DNA from: Peribacillus deserti
Lineage (GTDB): Bacteria; Bacillota; Bacilli; Bacillales; DSM-1321
Assembly (NCBI RefSeq): GCF_002863585.1
Contig: NZ_PGUY01000029.1
Span: 1 to 64,000, forward strand
Reading direction: 5' to 3'
DNA: 64,000 nucleotides
The notes beneath the pieces were generated by a model. That model was not told where the DNA came from. It ran no database searches and saw only the letters and a program-made list of their open reading frames with translations. This document shows positions 44,854-54,850 of the stretch, in pieces. A program made the translations under genes and the position numbers. How positions within the stretch are numbered: position 1 is the first letter of the stretch; each line of letters starts with the position of its first letter.

Positions 44854-46191
44854 GTGGGCCATATTGCAGGATCATTGGAAAAGAGAGTCGTACGAAAAGT
44901 CTCATTAAGAATTATCCCTTTTATTTTTATCCTCTATATCATTTCTTTTTTGGATCGCGTGAATATTGGATATGCAGCACTTGATATGAATGAAGACCTT
45001 GGCCTGACAGCTTCTACAATGGGGCTCATTTCCGGTATCTTTTTCTTTGGTTATTTTTTGTTTGAAGTTCCAAGCAATATTTTATTACATCGTGTTGGTG
45101 CAAGTAAGTGGATTGCAAGAATCATGATAACCTGGGGTGTTGTGGTGGTAGCAACAGCCTGGGCCCAAAATGAAACACATATGTATATCCTGAGATTTTT
45201 GCTGGGAGTAGCTGAAGCTGGATTTTTTCCAGGTATCATTTTATACATAACGTATTGGTTCCGGTCAAAGGATCAGGCAAAGGCCTTTTCTCTTCTCATA
45301 ACAGGCTTGGCGGCATCCAATATCATTGGAGCCCCTGTTTCAACCTGGATTATGGATCATATCTCATGGGCTGGAATGGAAGGCTGGCGCTGGTTGTTCG
45401 TTTTGGAAGGGATACCTGCTGTTATCTTTGGAATCATTACCTATTTTTACCTGACTGATCGCCCTGAACATGCGAAGTGGCTCTCACAGGAAGAAAAGGA
45501 TTGGCTAAATGCGGAGCTGCAAAGGGAACGTAAAGCCAAACCGAAAGCGGAAAAACATTCAATAAAAGAAGTCCTTAAAAATCCAAGAGTACTGCGTCTG
45601 GCCCTCATTTACCTTACCACGGTAACCGGATTATACTCTATTGGATTTTGGCTGCCAACGATAATAAAAGACTTTTCTCAGGCTGGAACTACTAATACTC
45701 AAGTTGGGCTCATTACAATGATTCCGTATATTGCGGGTGCGGTTGCAGTGGTATTATGGGGGCGCCACTCTGACAAGACGGGTGAGAGGAAATTGCATAT
45801 TGCGCTGCCGCCGCTTGTTGGAGCAGTCGGGTTAATAGGGAGCGGAATGGCGTCTGATCCCGTAACCTCCCTTATTTTTTTGACAATAGGAACAGTCGGA
45901 ATCTATAGCTTTTTAGGTCCATTTTGGTCATTGCCGGCACTTTTTCTGACTGAATCTGCAGCTGCTGTCGGAATAGCGTTCATAAATTCTGTTGGTAACC
46001 TTGGAGGATTTCTTGGACCTTATACGCTGGGCTATCTGGTAGATGCTACTGGAAAAATGCAGGCAGGACTATTTTTTTTAGCGGCATTGCTGATCATATC
46101 CAGTCTCTTGGTATTCAGCATTAAAAAAGAACATACAACCACTAGATCAGAGAGGACCATTCATTCAACAAAATTCGAATCGAATGGATAA
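44854..46191 (+). CDS. MFS transporter, anion:cation symporter (ACS) family
   Basis: 445 aa, GTG start after AGGGGAGA. Twelve helices. ACS-family signatures are IPFIFILYIISFLDRVNIGYAALDM in TM1, GYFLFEVPSNILLHRVGASKWIARIM and FLLGVAEAGFFPGIILYITYWF. The family imports organic acids such as tartrate, phthalate, hexuronates or sulfonated and hydroxylated acids. Its position between the CoA-activating enzymes and a GlcD-type oxidase suggests it imports their common hydroxy-acid substrate. Confidence 0.9.
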   Translation: MGHIAGSLEKRVVRKVSLRIIPFIFILYIISFLDRVNIGYAALDMNEDLGLTASTMGLISGIFFFGYFLFEVPSNILLHRVGASKWIARIMITWGVVVVATAWAQNETHMYILRFLLGVAEAGFFPGIILYITYWFRSKDQAKAFSLLITGLAASNIIGAPVSTWIMDHISWAGMEGWRWLFVLEGIPAVIFGIITYFYLTDRPEHAKWLSQEEKDWLNAELQRERKAKPKAEKHSIKEVLKNPRVLRLALIYLTTVTGLYSIGFWLPTIIKDFSQAGTTNTQVGLITMIPYIAGAVAVVLWGRHSDKTGERKLHIALPPLVGAVGLIGSGMASDPVTSLIFLTIGTVGIYSFLGPFWSLPALFLTESAAAVGIAFINSVGNLGGFLGPYTLGYLVDATGKMQAGLFFLAALLIISSLLVFSIKKEHTTTRSERTIHSTKFESNG

Positions 46192-46283
46192 TAGAATAGG
46201 CAGGGAAGTAGAGATTTACCAAAGCAGACCTGATTTTAGTATATCTATAGAAAAAAGTGTTTTACAGCAAGGGAGGAATCGTG

Positions 46284-47663
46284 ATGAAGATCATACAAAA
46301 TGACTTAGTAAGCCAATTGAAAACTATCATTCCGGAGGACCAGGTCACTGCCAATCCTACCGTATTGGAACTGCATAGTAAGGATGAATCGTACCATACT
46401 CCCCATTTTCCGGACGTTGTAGTATTTCCGAAAAGTACGGAAGAAGTTAGTGAAATTATGAAATTTGCCAATGAAAACCAAATCCCTGTTACTCCATTCG
46501 GCCTGGGAACAAGTTTAGAAGGACACGCCATTCCTTATCATGGCGGAATTTCGCTGGATTTTCAGCTGATGAACTCTGTGCTTGAGGTACGCCCTGCTGA
46601 TTTTCTGGTACGGGTACAGCCGGGAGTCACCCGGAGTCAGTTAAATAAAGTATTAAAAAAGCATGGTCTTTTCTTTACAGTTGACCCAGGGGCGGACGCA
46701 ACCCTTGGAGGTATGGCTGCGACGAATGCAAGCGGTACCACTTCTGTCAGATATGGAATTATGCGTGATCAAGTACGTGATCTGGAAGTTGTTCTGGCGG
46801 ATGGCCGCATTATTCATACAGGAAGCATGACTGCTAAGTCTTCTTCCGGTTATCATATTTCTGGTTTATTTGTGGGTTCTGAAGGTACGCTGGGTATATT
46901 TACAGAGCTTATTTTACGTGTGTATGGTATACCGGAAGTCATTACAGCGGCACGTGCTGTATTTCCGACCGTGGAAGACGCAGTTACTGCAGTGGTTAGC
47001 ACATTATCTGCCGGTATTCCGATTGCCCGAATGGAACTGGTAGATGCACGATCCATTAAACAAGTGAATCTATATAACAACACGGACTATCCCGAGGAGC
47101 CTACCCTTTTTATTGAATTTCACGGAAGTGATGCCGGGCTTAAGTACGATGTGGATTTTGCACAAAAGCTGGCAATGGAGAACGGTTGTAAGGAGTTTTT
47201 ATTCGAAACAGATTCCAAGGCACGCTCACAGCTGTGGGAGGTCCGCCATAATCTGGCCTATGCATTTGTTCATAAATCACCTGGAAAGAAAATGATGGTA
47301 ACGGATGTATGTGTACCGATTTCCGAATTGGTGGGGGCCATTCAGGATGCGCGCGCTGCCATTGATGAATCCGGTATGGATGGAGCCATCGTTGGCCATG
47401 TTGGAGATGGGAACTACCATGTTATTTTGATGATTGATCTAAATGATCCAAAAGAAATGGAAAAAGCTAAAAATCTTAATGCGCATTTAGTAGATTATGC
47501 CTTAAACCGTGGAGGCTCTTGTACTGGTGAACATGGTGTAGGTGTTGGTAAGAGAGGGTATCAGCGAAAAGAGCATGGTGAAGCCTTAGACATTATGAAG
47601 GGAATCAAAGATGTACTAGACCCTAAAGGAATATTAAATCCAGGGAAAATCTTTATAGATTGA
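46284..47663 (+). CDS. FAD-linked 2-hydroxy-acid oxidase (GlcD/D-lactate dehydrogenase type)
   Basis: 459 aa from ATG 46284, 7 bp after GGGAGG. N-terminal FAD-binding PCMH domain (VVVFPKSTEEVSEIMKFANE, TPFGLGTSLEGHAIP, GADATLGGMAATNASGTTSVRYG) and C-terminal FAD-oxidase domain ending GEHGVGVGKRGYQRKEHG and DPKGILNPGKIF. The conserved His regions (VGHVGDGNYH, TGEHG) needed for catalysis are present. It oxidises glycolate, D-lactate or another 2-hydroxy acid, passing electrons to the respiratory chain. GlcE/GlcF partners are absent, so the single-subunit DLD type fits better. Confidence 0.9.
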   Translation: MKIIQNDLVSQLKTIIPEDQVTANPTVLELHSKDESYHTPHFPDVVVFPKSTEEVSEIMKFANENQIPVTPFGLGTSLEGHAIPYHGGISLDFQLMNSVLEVRPADFLVRVQPGVTRSQLNKVLKKHGLFFTVDPGADATLGGMAATNASGTTSVRYGIMRDQVRDLEVVLADGRIIHTGSMTAKSSSGYHISGLFVGSEGTLGIFTELILRVYGIPEVITAARAVFPTVEDAVTAVVSTLSAGIPIARMELVDARSIKQVNLYNNTDYPEEPTLFIEFHGSDAGLKYDVDFAQKLAMENGCKEFLFETDSKARSQLWEVRHNLAYAFVHKSPGKKMMVTDVCVPISELVGAIQDARAAIDESGMDGAIVGHVGDGNYHVILMIDLNDPKEMEKAKNLNAHLVDYALNRGGSCTGEHGVGVGKRGYQRKEHGEALDIMKGIKDVLDPKGILNPGKIFID

Positions 47664-47877
47664 GAGAATGCGGTTTACTAGTTTCTAGGGCTTCTCCTGC
47701 CACAATCATTCATGGTGCAGAGAGATTATAGGTCCAATGAAGAAGCCATTCGTAACATGGACAGGTAATGATGAAATGGATCACATAATAGAAGCAGTAT
47801 GAAGTTATGTGGAATCCTTCGTAATTGAGAGTATGTTTTTTTACAGGAAGATTAGGTTAAACAGAATATTTATTTGA

Positions 47878-47912
47878 AACACCTTCATTGTAATTGTCAT
47901 GAAGGTGTTTTT
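47878..47912 (+). terminator. Terminator after the FAD oxidase block
   Basis: AACACCTTCAT-TGTAATTGTC-ATGAAGGTGTT followed by TTTTAC. Confidence 0.92.
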
Positions 47913-48064
47913 TACGCAGATCTATTAAAATGATGGTAATTTGCTAAGAAAATCCGTTCTTTTTTAATTTTTCGTGGAAAGTCATCAAAATAATAAAGAA
48001 ATGTGGCAGCCGCTTTAACCTAAGTGAAATCTAAGCAGGGACAAAAAGATATTTGATTGAATCA

Positions 48065-48110
48065 AGAGCTCTCCTGACAAGCTTGTTTGAGTAGGAGGGC
48101 TCTAATTTTT
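48065..48110 (+). terminator. Second hairpin upstream of the sigma-54 regulator
   Basis: AGAGCTCTCCT ... AGGAGGGCTCT followed by AATTTTTC. It separates the regulator gene from upstream transcription. Confidence 0.75.
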
Positions 48111-48233
48111 CGCAGCCAGTGACCCACCAGCCTGACCGAACTCTATCATTCTTTTTGAATAGAGGGAATTGTAAAATTTTTTAGTGTACAATAATATCAA
48201 CTTCTATTTTTTAAGTATTGGGGCGAAGAATGA

Positions 48234-50057
48234 ATGTTGATAGACTACGAACAAACATCAAAAGTACTTAAAGAAATGAAAAGTTCCGATCCAATATCGA
48301 AGTGGATGACACCAAATCCGCAGAAGGTACTGCCTGATCAATCCTTGCGAGAAGTAATCCAAATACTTGAGCAGCACCGGATAGACGGGCTGCCTGTAAT
48401 AAATGAAGAAAGAAAAGTGGTTGGGCTGATTACCAAATCCAGGCTGATGAGATGTTTTGTGGAGGGAATATCACCTGATGTACCGGTCTATGAGGTTATG
48501 AAGGGGTCGGTAGTGACAATCGGAGAAAATGAGACGATTGAAACGGCTTCCCGAATTCCGGTAGGCCGCCTTCCAGTCATTAATGAGGATGGGAAGCTGT
48601 CAGGAATTCTAACAAGGACCGATATTCTTCATTCCTATTCGTCGCATATTGATGAGCTTCAGGAAACGATCCATTCGACTTCCATTCTTCATACCATCCT
48701 CGAAACGGCATATGAGGGTATTGCCGTGATTGATACGAAAGGGATCATTTGTGAGTTTAATGAAGCGTATGCCCGTTTTCTTGGGAAAAAAAGAGAAGAG
48801 GCCATCGGACAGCACGTTACTTCTATTATCGAGAATACCCGCCTTCATCATGTTATACAGACCGGTGTGGCTGAAAAAGGGTACATACAGCGGATTCAGG
48901 GTCAGGATATGGTGGTTCACCGCATTCCCATCAGGCGGGATGGAGAAGTCGTAGGGGCGATCGGTATGCTGATTTTTCAAGGGGTAACCGAACTCTACAA
49001 TATTCTCGGAAGGATGCAGGAGCTTACCAGACAGGTTACACAAAATAGGCTGCCGCAAGATACAGCATCGCAGCAAGAAGGCGGATTTACGAAAATTATC
49101 GGGAACAGCGAAGAACTGCAGCACGTTAAACGCATCGCCCGAAAGGCGGCAGGTACACCCTCTACTGTATTGATTACGGGGGAAAGCGGAACAGGAAAAG
49201 AAATGTTTGCTAATGCCATTCACACATTCAGCCCCTATGCCGAAGGGCCATTTATAAGTGTAAATTGTGCTGCGATTCCTGAACATTTGCTAGAGGCTGA
49301 ATTATTCGGTTATGAGGAGGGGGCATTTACTGGTGCGAAGAAGGGCGGCAAGCCAGGGAAGTTTGAGCTTGCCCATAAAGGAACTCTCTTTTTGGACGAA
49401 ATCGGTGATATGCCGGCCCTGATGCAATCGAAAATCCTGCGCGTACTTCAGGAACGCGAGGTGGAGAGGGTTGGTGGGCTGGCTAAGCATCAGGTGGATG
49501 TGCGAATTGTTGCTGCGACCAACCGCCGGCTTGAAGAAATGGTTAGGGAAGGAGATTTCAGGGAGGACCTGTATTACCGGTTAAATATCATTCGACTGGA
49601 AATCCCCCCGCTTAGAGAAAGGAAAGAAGATATTTCGCACCTGCTGGATTATCAGCTGCACCAATTTTGCGAGCGTTTTGGTCTAGAGGAAAAATGGTTT
49701 TCAGAAGAAGCAATGAATGCCCTGATTTCTTATTCTTGGCCCGGAAATGTAAGAGAGCTGGTCAATACAGTTGAAATGCTGGTAAGTCTCTCTGATTCAA
49801 ATATGATCACTCTGGATGAATTGCCGGCCCGCATCATGAGTAAGAGGGTGGAGAATCCACTTTCGGCAGAGGTACTGGAGGAGAAGGTTGAAGCGGCTCC
49901 ATTAACAAGGATGAAAACCTCTGCACTTGAACAAGAAAAAGAGTTGATCGTAAGAGTTCTAATTGAAACAAACGGAAATAAAGCTGCTGCCGCGAGAAAA
50001 CTCGGGATTCAGAGGTCGACACTTTATGAAAAATTAAAGAAGCACAACATACACTAG
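48234..50057 (+). CDS. Sigma-54-dependent activator with CBS pair, PAS, AAA+ and Fis HTH domains
   Basis: 607 aa. Domain order: two CBS motifs (about 20-135), PAS sensor (about 148-250), AAA+ domain (about 285-515) with Walker A GESGTGKE at 316-323, GAFTGA at 363-368, Walker B GTLFLDEIGD near 385 and arginine finger region FREDLYYRL, then a Fis-type HTH (NKAAAARKLGIQRSTLYEKL). GAFTGA contacts sigma-54. CBS domains commonly bind adenine nucleotides or CoA derivatives. The only -24/-12 promoter seen lies 91 bp after its stop, so it probably activates the downstream catabolic operon in response to a CBS/PAS ligand. Confidence 0.93.
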   Translation: MLIDYEQTSKVLKEMKSSDPISKWMTPNPQKVLPDQSLREVIQILEQHRIDGLPVINEERKVVGLITKSRLMRCFVEGISPDVPVYEVMKGSVVTIGENETIETASRIPVGRLPVINEDGKLSGILTRTDILHSYSSHIDELQETIHSTSILHTILETAYEGIAVIDTKGIICEFNEAYARFLGKKREEAIGQHVTSIIENTRLHHVIQTGVAEKGYIQRIQGQDMVVHRIPIRRDGEVVGAIGMLIFQGVTELYNILGRMQELTRQVTQNRLPQDTASQQEGGFTKIIGNSEELQHVKRIARKAAGTPSTVLITGESGTGKEMFANAIHTFSPYAEGPFISVNCAAIPEHLLEAELFGYEEGAFTGAKKGGKPGKFELAHKGTLFLDEIGDMPALMQSKILRVLQEREVERVGGLAKHQVDVRIVAATNRRLEEMVREGDFREDLYYRLNIIRLEIPPLRERKEDISHLLDYQLHQFCERFGLEEKWFSEEAMNALISYSWPGNVRELVNTVEMLVSLSDSNMITLDELPARIMSKRVENPLSAEVLEEKVEAAPLTRMKTSALEQEKELIVRVLIETNGNKAAAARKLGIQRSTLYEKLKKHNIH

Positions 50058-50088
50058 TGTACGAATAAACGGACATCTTCCGGACATG
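50050..50088 (+). promoter_or_regulatory. Candidate upstream activator sites
   Basis: TACACTAGTGTA (50050-50061) is a perfect 12-bp palindrome overlapping the regulator's stop codon. CGGACAT is repeated directly at 50070-50076 and 50081-50087, with a related CGGACGGA further on. They lie 60-100 bp upstream of the -24/-12 promoter, the usual place for sigma-54 activator binding. Confidence 0.5.
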
Positions 50089-50147
50089 TGTATGGCATAT
50101 CGGACGGATAAGGCTTCAAAAAACTGCTATAAATCGCTTTTTTCACT

Positions 50148-50165
50148 TTGGCACGCTTCTTGCAT
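50148..50165 (+). promoter_or_regulatory. Sigma-54 (SigL) -24/-12 promoter
   Basis: TTGGCACGCTTCTTGCAT contains TGGCAC-N5-TTGCA, matching the sigma-54 consensus at every conserved position. It sits 36 bp before the Fe-ADH start codon and directly downstream of the activator gene. Confidence 0.95.
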
Positions 50166-50200
50166 GTATATAAAATGTACAGATAAAGGAGGCGAAAGTT

Positions 50201-51400
50201 TTGAAAGGGTTTGCAGAATTTCGTATGCCGGGGGCAGTTTTTTACGGAAATGAATCACTATCGAAGCTCGGTGAACAGGTATCCATCCTTGGTAGTAAGG
50301 CGCTGATTGTGAGCGACCGGATTATGGAGAAAATCGGGAATGTGAAAAAATGCCGGGAACTGCTCGATCAAGCTGGAATTTTCCATGTGGAGTATTTGGA
50401 AGTGAATTCCGAGCCAACCGACGTGCATGTTGAAGAGGCATTACAGATATGTATGGAAAATTCATGTGATGTAATCGTTGCCATCGGCGGAGGCAGCTGT
50501 ATAGATGCAGCAAAAGCAGTAGCCGTTGTCGCTACAAACGGCGGCTACATCGGTGAATTTATGGGTGGAAAAAGAGGGGTAGAAAAGAAGCCTATTCCGT
50601 TAATTGCCATTCCCACAACAGCAGGAACCGGTTCTGAGGTAACGAACGTTACCGTCATAACCAATACGAAAGAGAATATTAAAATGATGATTAAGAATCC
50701 AGCCTTTCTTCCGGAAATGGCGATTGTGGATCCTATTCTTACTTATTCTTCACCGCCGCAGGTAACAGCTGCAACCGGTGTTGACGCTTTATGCCATGCC
50801 GTGGAAGCTTATATCTCGAGATTATCCCAGCCCATGACAGATAACCTGGCCCTATCAGCAATAGAGCTGATTGTCCATAATCTTCGCGCGGCTTACATAA
50901 ACGGTCAAGACAAGGAAGCGAGAGAAAAGATGGCATTAGCCTCAATGCAGGCTGGCCTGGCTTTCTCTAATGCATCAGTTGCACTGGTCCACGGGATGTC
51001 CCGGCCGATTGGAGCCTTGTTCCATGTTCCGCATGGTATCTCAAATGCCATGCTGCTGCCGGCTGTACTTGAATTTACCAAAGAGAGTGCAGTAGACCGC
51101 CTTGCAGATATCGGTAAAATCATCCGGCCAGATTTGAAAGCGCTGACAAATAATGAGCTTGCCGACGTTACAGTCAATGAAATTAAAAAGCTTTGCTCCG
51201 ATCTTAATATACCGAATATGAAAACCTATGGCCTTGACAGCGGGAAGTTTGAAGAGGTCGCTTCCAAGATGGCTAAGGATGCCCTTGCCAGCGGAAGTCC
51301 GGGCAATAATCCACGAGTGCCAGAGTTAGAAGAAATCATTGAGCTGTATCATCATTGCTTTACCTATGATTTTACCGTTTTAGAAACGGTTGCGAACTAA
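50201..51400 (+). CDS. Iron-containing alcohol dehydrogenase
   Basis: 399 aa, TTG start 6 bp after AAAGGAGG. It belongs to the Fe-ADH family: NAD-binding [16 protein letters not shown] (about residue 95), [16 protein letters not shown], and metal ligands in [14 protein letters not shown] and [23 protein letters not shown]. The family oxidises primary alcohols and diols with NAD. As first gene behind the sigma-54 promoter it probably makes an aldehyde that the next gene (MmsA type) oxidises. Candidate substrates are hydroxy acids or dihydroxypropanesulfonate; none is proven. Confidence 0.92.
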   Translation: MKGFAEFRMPGAVFYGNESLSKLGEQVSILGSKALIVSDRIMEKIGNVKKCRELLDQAGIFHVEYLEVNSEPTDVHVEEALQICMENSCDVIVAIGGGSCIDAAKAVAVVATNGGYIGEFMGGKRGVEKKPIPLIAIPTTAGTGSEVTNVTVITNTKENIKMMIKNPAFLPEMAIVDPILTYSSPPQVTAATGVDALCHAVEAYISRLSQPMTDNLALSAIELIVHNLRAAYINGQDKEAREKMALASMQAGLAFSNASVALVHGMSRPIGALFHVPHGISNAMLLPAVLEFTKESAVDRLADIGKIIRPDLKALTNNELADVTVNEIKKLCSDLNIPNMKTYGLDSGKFEEVASKMAKDALASGSPGNNPRVPELEEIIELYHHCFTYDFTVLETVAN

Positions 51401-51423
51401 TTTTACAAAAGGGGGAACTATTC

Positions 51424-52884
51424 ATGACAGTATCAGTAGGAACGACAACATTAAAGAACTTTATTGGAGGGCAATGGGTATCCTCAGTATCAGATAAAAC
51501 CGAAGCTGTACCGAATCCCGCGACAGGGAAAGTGCTTGCCTATGTTCCGCTTTCAAGCCGCGAGGACCTTGATCAAGCGGTTGAAGCAGCAAAGGAAGCA
51601 TTCCAGTCATGGAAAAACGTTGCAGTTCCAAAAAGGGCAAGGATTCTTTTCCGCTATCAGCAGCTTTTAATTGATCACTGGGACGAGCTCGCAACCCTGA
51701 TTACTACTGAAAACGGGAAAAATTACGAAGAGGCATACGGAGAAGTACAGAGGGGCATCGAGTGTGTGGAGTTTGCTGCAGGTGCGCCAACTCTGATGAT
51801 GGGAACCCAGCTTCCTGATATCGCAACAGGAATTGAATCCGGAATGTACCGTTATCCAATCGGAGTTGTGGGCGGAATCACCCCATTTAACTTCCCGATG
51901 ATGGTCCCATGCTGGATGTTCCCGCTTGCCATCGCCTGCGGAAATACATTCATTTTAAAATCGTCGGAACGCACACCGCTATTGGCAAACCGCCTGGCTG
52001 AACTATTTAAGGAAGCCGGCCTTCCAGATGGCGTTTTGAATGTCGTTCACGGCGCGCATGATGTGGTCAATGGGATTCTGGATCACAAGGATATTAAAGC
52101 GGTATCATTTGTAGGTTCCCAGCCGGTTGCTGAGTATGTGTACAAAACCGCCGCTGCAAACGGAAAACGTGTACAGGCCCTAGCGGGTGCCAAAAACCAC
52201 TCCATCGTGCTCCCGGATGCGGACCTCGACTTAACAGTGACCAATATTATCGGGGCAGCCTTTGGATCTGCAGGCGAGCGCTGCATGGCTTGTGCGGTAG
52301 TGGTAGCAGTAGGTGATGTCGCGGACGAATTGGTAAGCCGCTTAGTCAAGGCCTGTGAAGACATGAAAATCGGCAGCGGACTTGAAAAGGGCAACTTCCT
52401 GGGTCCAGTCATTCGTGATGCCCATAAGGAACGTACAGTAAAATACATTGAGATTGGTGAATCCGAAGGAGCAATCCTAGTACGTGACGGCCGCAAGGAT
52501 GATGCTGTATCTGGAGAAGGCTACTTCGTAGGCCCAACCATTTTTGATAAAGTAACTCCGGGAATGAAAATCTGGCAGGATGAAATCTTTGCTCCTGTAC
52601 TTTCAATTGTGCGTGTGGAAACTCTTACTGAAGCTATTAACATTGCGAATGAATCAGAATTTGCAAACGGTGCCTGCCTGTTTACAGACAGTGCAAAAGC
52701 TGTCCGCCAATTCCGTGAAGACATTGATGCAGGTATGCTGGGAGTGAATATGGGGGTTCCTGCACCGATGGCATTCTTCCCATTCTCAGGCTATAAAAAA
52801 TCGTTTTATGGCGATCTTCATGCAAATGGACGCGATGGAGTTGAATTCTATACACGTAAAAAAATGCTTACTGCAAGATATTAA
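51424..52884 (+). CDS. mmsA: CoA-acylating methylmalonate/malonate-semialdehyde dehydrogenase type
   Basis: 486 aa, ATG after AAAAGGGGGAAC, 23 bp behind the Fe-ADH. Aldehyde dehydrogenase superfamily, MmsA/IolA branch: [34 protein letters not shown], and the catalytic Cys in [12 protein letters not shown]. The C-terminal [25 protein letters not shown] is also typical. Known members convert methylmalonate or malonate semialdehyde to propionyl- or acetyl-CoA; related proteins oxidise sulfolactaldehyde. In this operon it likely oxidises the aldehyde made by the Fe-ADH. The branch call is firm, the substrate is not. Confidence 0.9.
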   Translation: MTVSVGTTTLKNFIGGQWVSSVSDKTEAVPNPATGKVLAYVPLSSREDLDQAVEAAKEAFQSWKNVAVPKRARILFRYQQLLIDHWDELATLITTENGKNYEEAYGEVQRGIECVEFAAGAPTLMMGTQLPDIATGIESGMYRYPIGVVGGITPFNFPMMVPCWMFPLAIACGNTFILKSSERTPLLANRLAELFKEAGLPDGVLNVVHGAHDVVNGILDHKDIKAVSFVGSQPVAEYVYKTAAANGKRVQALAGAKNHSIVLPDADLDLTVTNIIGAAFGSAGERCMACAVVVAVGDVADELVSRLVKACEDMKIGSGLEKGNFLGPVIRDAHKERTVKYIEIGESEGAILVRDGRKDDAVSGEGYFVGPTIFDKVTPGMKIWQDEIFAPVLSIVRVETLTEAINIANESEFANGACLFTDSAKAVRQFREDIDAGMLGVNMGVPAPMAFFPFSGYKKSFYGDLHANGRDGVEFYTRKKMLTARY

Positions 52885-53100
52885 TCTGGCAATATTGAAA
52901 ACTGGGAATCATCAGTGACAGCATTGGACTATGACCAGCTTCATACTGCGAGGAAAAAACAATAGGATACGCAGCAATAGCAGCGTGGATGCGGGCAAAA
53001 ATAAGGACAGGTCCTTACAAGAGAACGGCCAGCTCAAACCTAGAATTTCAATTAACTGGACCTTCGGGCGGTGGTATCCGGTCCGCGGCTTGCAAAAATT
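52885..53100 (+). other. Spacer between the aldehyde dehydrogenase and the HisD-like gene
   Basis: About 235 bp with no supported gene. An upstream extension of the HisD-like frame to 52989 has no ribosome site and is not part of the family, so it is treated as leader. Confidence 0.5.
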
Positions 53101-53120
53101 TTTATAAAGGGGAGAGACAC

Positions 53121-54413
53121 ATGGCGAAATTTCTTAAGACAGGAAAAACCAAAGAAGAGCTGGCTGTCCAGGCAGCACAGGTTTCTGAAACGGTAAAAAG
53201 TATTATTACAGATATAGAAAACAATGGCGACTCTGCAGTAAGAAGCTACTCAGAGAAATTTGATAAGTGGTCTCCGGACAGCTTTAAGCTCTCACGGGAG
53301 CAGATAAAAGAAATTATCAGCTCTGTACCTGAAGAAACAATCAATGATATTAAATTTGCACAAAAGCAAATCCGCGGTTTTGCCGAAGCTCAGAAGTCGG
53401 CCCTGCGCGATATTGAAGTTGAAACACTGCCGGGCGTATTTCTGGGGCACCGAAATATACCGGTAAACAGTGTGGGCTGCTATATCCCTGGTGGAAGATA
53501 TCCCATGGTCGCATCCGCCCATATGAGCGTACTTACTGCCAAGGTGGCAGGCGTCAAGCGGGTAATCGCATGCACGCCACCGATTAACGGCGAAGTTCCT
53601 GCAGCTACAGTGGCAGCGATGGCACTTGCTGGGGCAGATGAAATTTATCTGCTTGGCGGTGTTCAGGCTATGGCTGCCATGGCCATTGGGACGGAAACGA
53701 TTGAAGCGGTGGATATGCTGGTCGGACCTGGGAATGCTTTCGTTGCTGAAGCAAAGCGACAGCTGTTCGGCCGTGTGGGCATCGATCTCCTTGCAGGGCC
53801 GACAGAAGTTCTCGTTATTGCCGATGAAACCTCGGACGCCGAAATTGTGGCAACTGACCTGTTAGGACAGGCAGAGCACGGTCCTACTTCGCCAGCGGCC
53901 TTGATTACGACATCGAAAGCTCTTGCCGATGAAACGGAAGTGGAAATTGACCGCCAGCTCCAAACACTTGAAACAGCGGATGTAGCACGGGCTGCATGGC
54001 AGGAATATGGCCAGATTATTCTGGTTGACAGCCTGGAGGAAGCGGTTGTGGAAGCGGACAAGCTGGCGTATGAGCATGTCGAAATCCTGACCGAGAATCC
54101 ACGCTACTTCCTTGAGAGCATGACCAATTATGGGGCGCTTTTCTTAGGGCCTGAAACCAATGTAGCGTATGGCGATAAAGTAATCGGTACGAACCACACA
54201 CTTCCTACCAAAGGGGCAGCCCGCTACACTGGCGGTCTTTGGGTCGGCAAATTCCTTAAGACCTGTACCTACCAGGAAATCAGAACAGAGGAAGCAAGTG
54301 CCATGATCGGTGAATATGCTGAGCGTCTTTGCCACCTTGAAAACTTTGCCGGACATCGCGAACAGGCTCTGCTGCGTGTCCGCCGTTATAAAAAAGAATC
54401 TGTACCTCAGTAA
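53121..54413 (+). CDS. Histidinol dehydrogenase-family enzyme, HpsN-like (sulfopropanediol 3-dehydrogenase type)
   Basis: 430 aa from ATG 53121, after AAGGGGAGAG. The HisD fold is clear: [66 protein letters not shown], zinc Gln/His in LLGQAEHGP, and [10 protein letters not shown]. The [13 protein letters not shown] start, [17 protein letters not shown], and the end [25 protein letters not shown] match catabolic HpsN proteins, which oxidise (R)-2,3-dihydroxypropanesulfonate to sulfolactate, better than biosynthetic HisD. No other his gene is nearby, supporting a catabolic role. Confidence 0.85.
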   Translation: MAKFLKTGKTKEELAVQAAQVSETVKSIITDIENNGDSAVRSYSEKFDKWSPDSFKLSREQIKEIISSVPEETINDIKFAQKQIRGFAEAQKSALRDIEVETLPGVFLGHRNIPVNSVGCYIPGGRYPMVASAHMSVLTAKVAGVKRVIACTPPINGEVPAATVAAMALAGADEIYLLGGVQAMAAMAIGTETIEAVDMLVGPGNAFVAEAKRQLFGRVGIDLLAGPTEVLVIADETSDAEIVATDLLGQAEHGPTSPAALITTSKALADETEVEIDRQLQTLETADVARAAWQEYGQIILVDSLEEAVVEADKLAYEHVEILTENPRYFLESMTNYGALFLGPETNVAYGDKVIGTNHTLPTKGAARYTGGLWVGKFLKTCTYQEIRTEEASAMIGEYAERLCHLENFAGHREQALLRVRRYKKESVPQ

Positions 54414-54594
54414 AGAAAGGACCGATTTTGCATCTTCAAAATTTGCCTGTCATGACTGAAAATAGGACGTAATATTTTTGAGCACCCGTCATGCGATAAA
54501 TATCTTCTGTGGAAAAGTTTAGATGTGAGGTAATCGTGGTTTCAAGATTGACTAGAAATAGGCATTGCGGCGTAAAAGAGTTATTCATTAGAAT

Positions 54595-54782
54595 AAAGGC
54601 TTTACTACTGATCATTGTTAATTATGTACGATATGTAGGAATAGGGAGTCACAAGACTCCCGGGCACAGCGAGTCGAGGGGAACCCAATGGAGAGAAAAA
54701 TCACCGGGGAGGTTCCCGGACCGGCCGCGAAAGCAAGTGCCTGCAGGGGACATCAACAGGCAAATTTAGCAGAGCTTTATTG
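54595..54782 (+). repeat. MITE-like GC-rich element, diverged copy C
   Basis: It shares with the copies at 57103-57289 and 62163-62356 the left AAAGGCT...TTAATT, the centre (GACTCCCGG, AGCGAGTCGAGGGGAACCC, GGGGAGGTTCCCGGACCGGC, GCGAAAGCAAGTGCCTGCAG) and the right ATCAACAGGCAAATTTAGCAGAGCTTTATT. It is more diverged than the other two. It lies between the HpsN-like gene and its permease. Confidence 0.75.
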
Positions 54783-54850
54783 AAAACACGCCTAACGGCT
54801 GACCTGCAGTAAAAATGAAGGTAAATACGCGTAAAATAAGGAGAAACTAT

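Noticed and set aside
52989-53120. N-terminal extension of the HisD-like gene
   Set aside because: No ribosome site; the family start [10 protein letters not shown] at 53121 has a strong one.
53121-54413. Annotation as biosynthetic histidinol dehydrogenase (hisD)
   Set aside because: No histidine biosynthesis genes are nearby, and the N- and C-terminal segments and operon partners fit the catabolic HpsN branch better.
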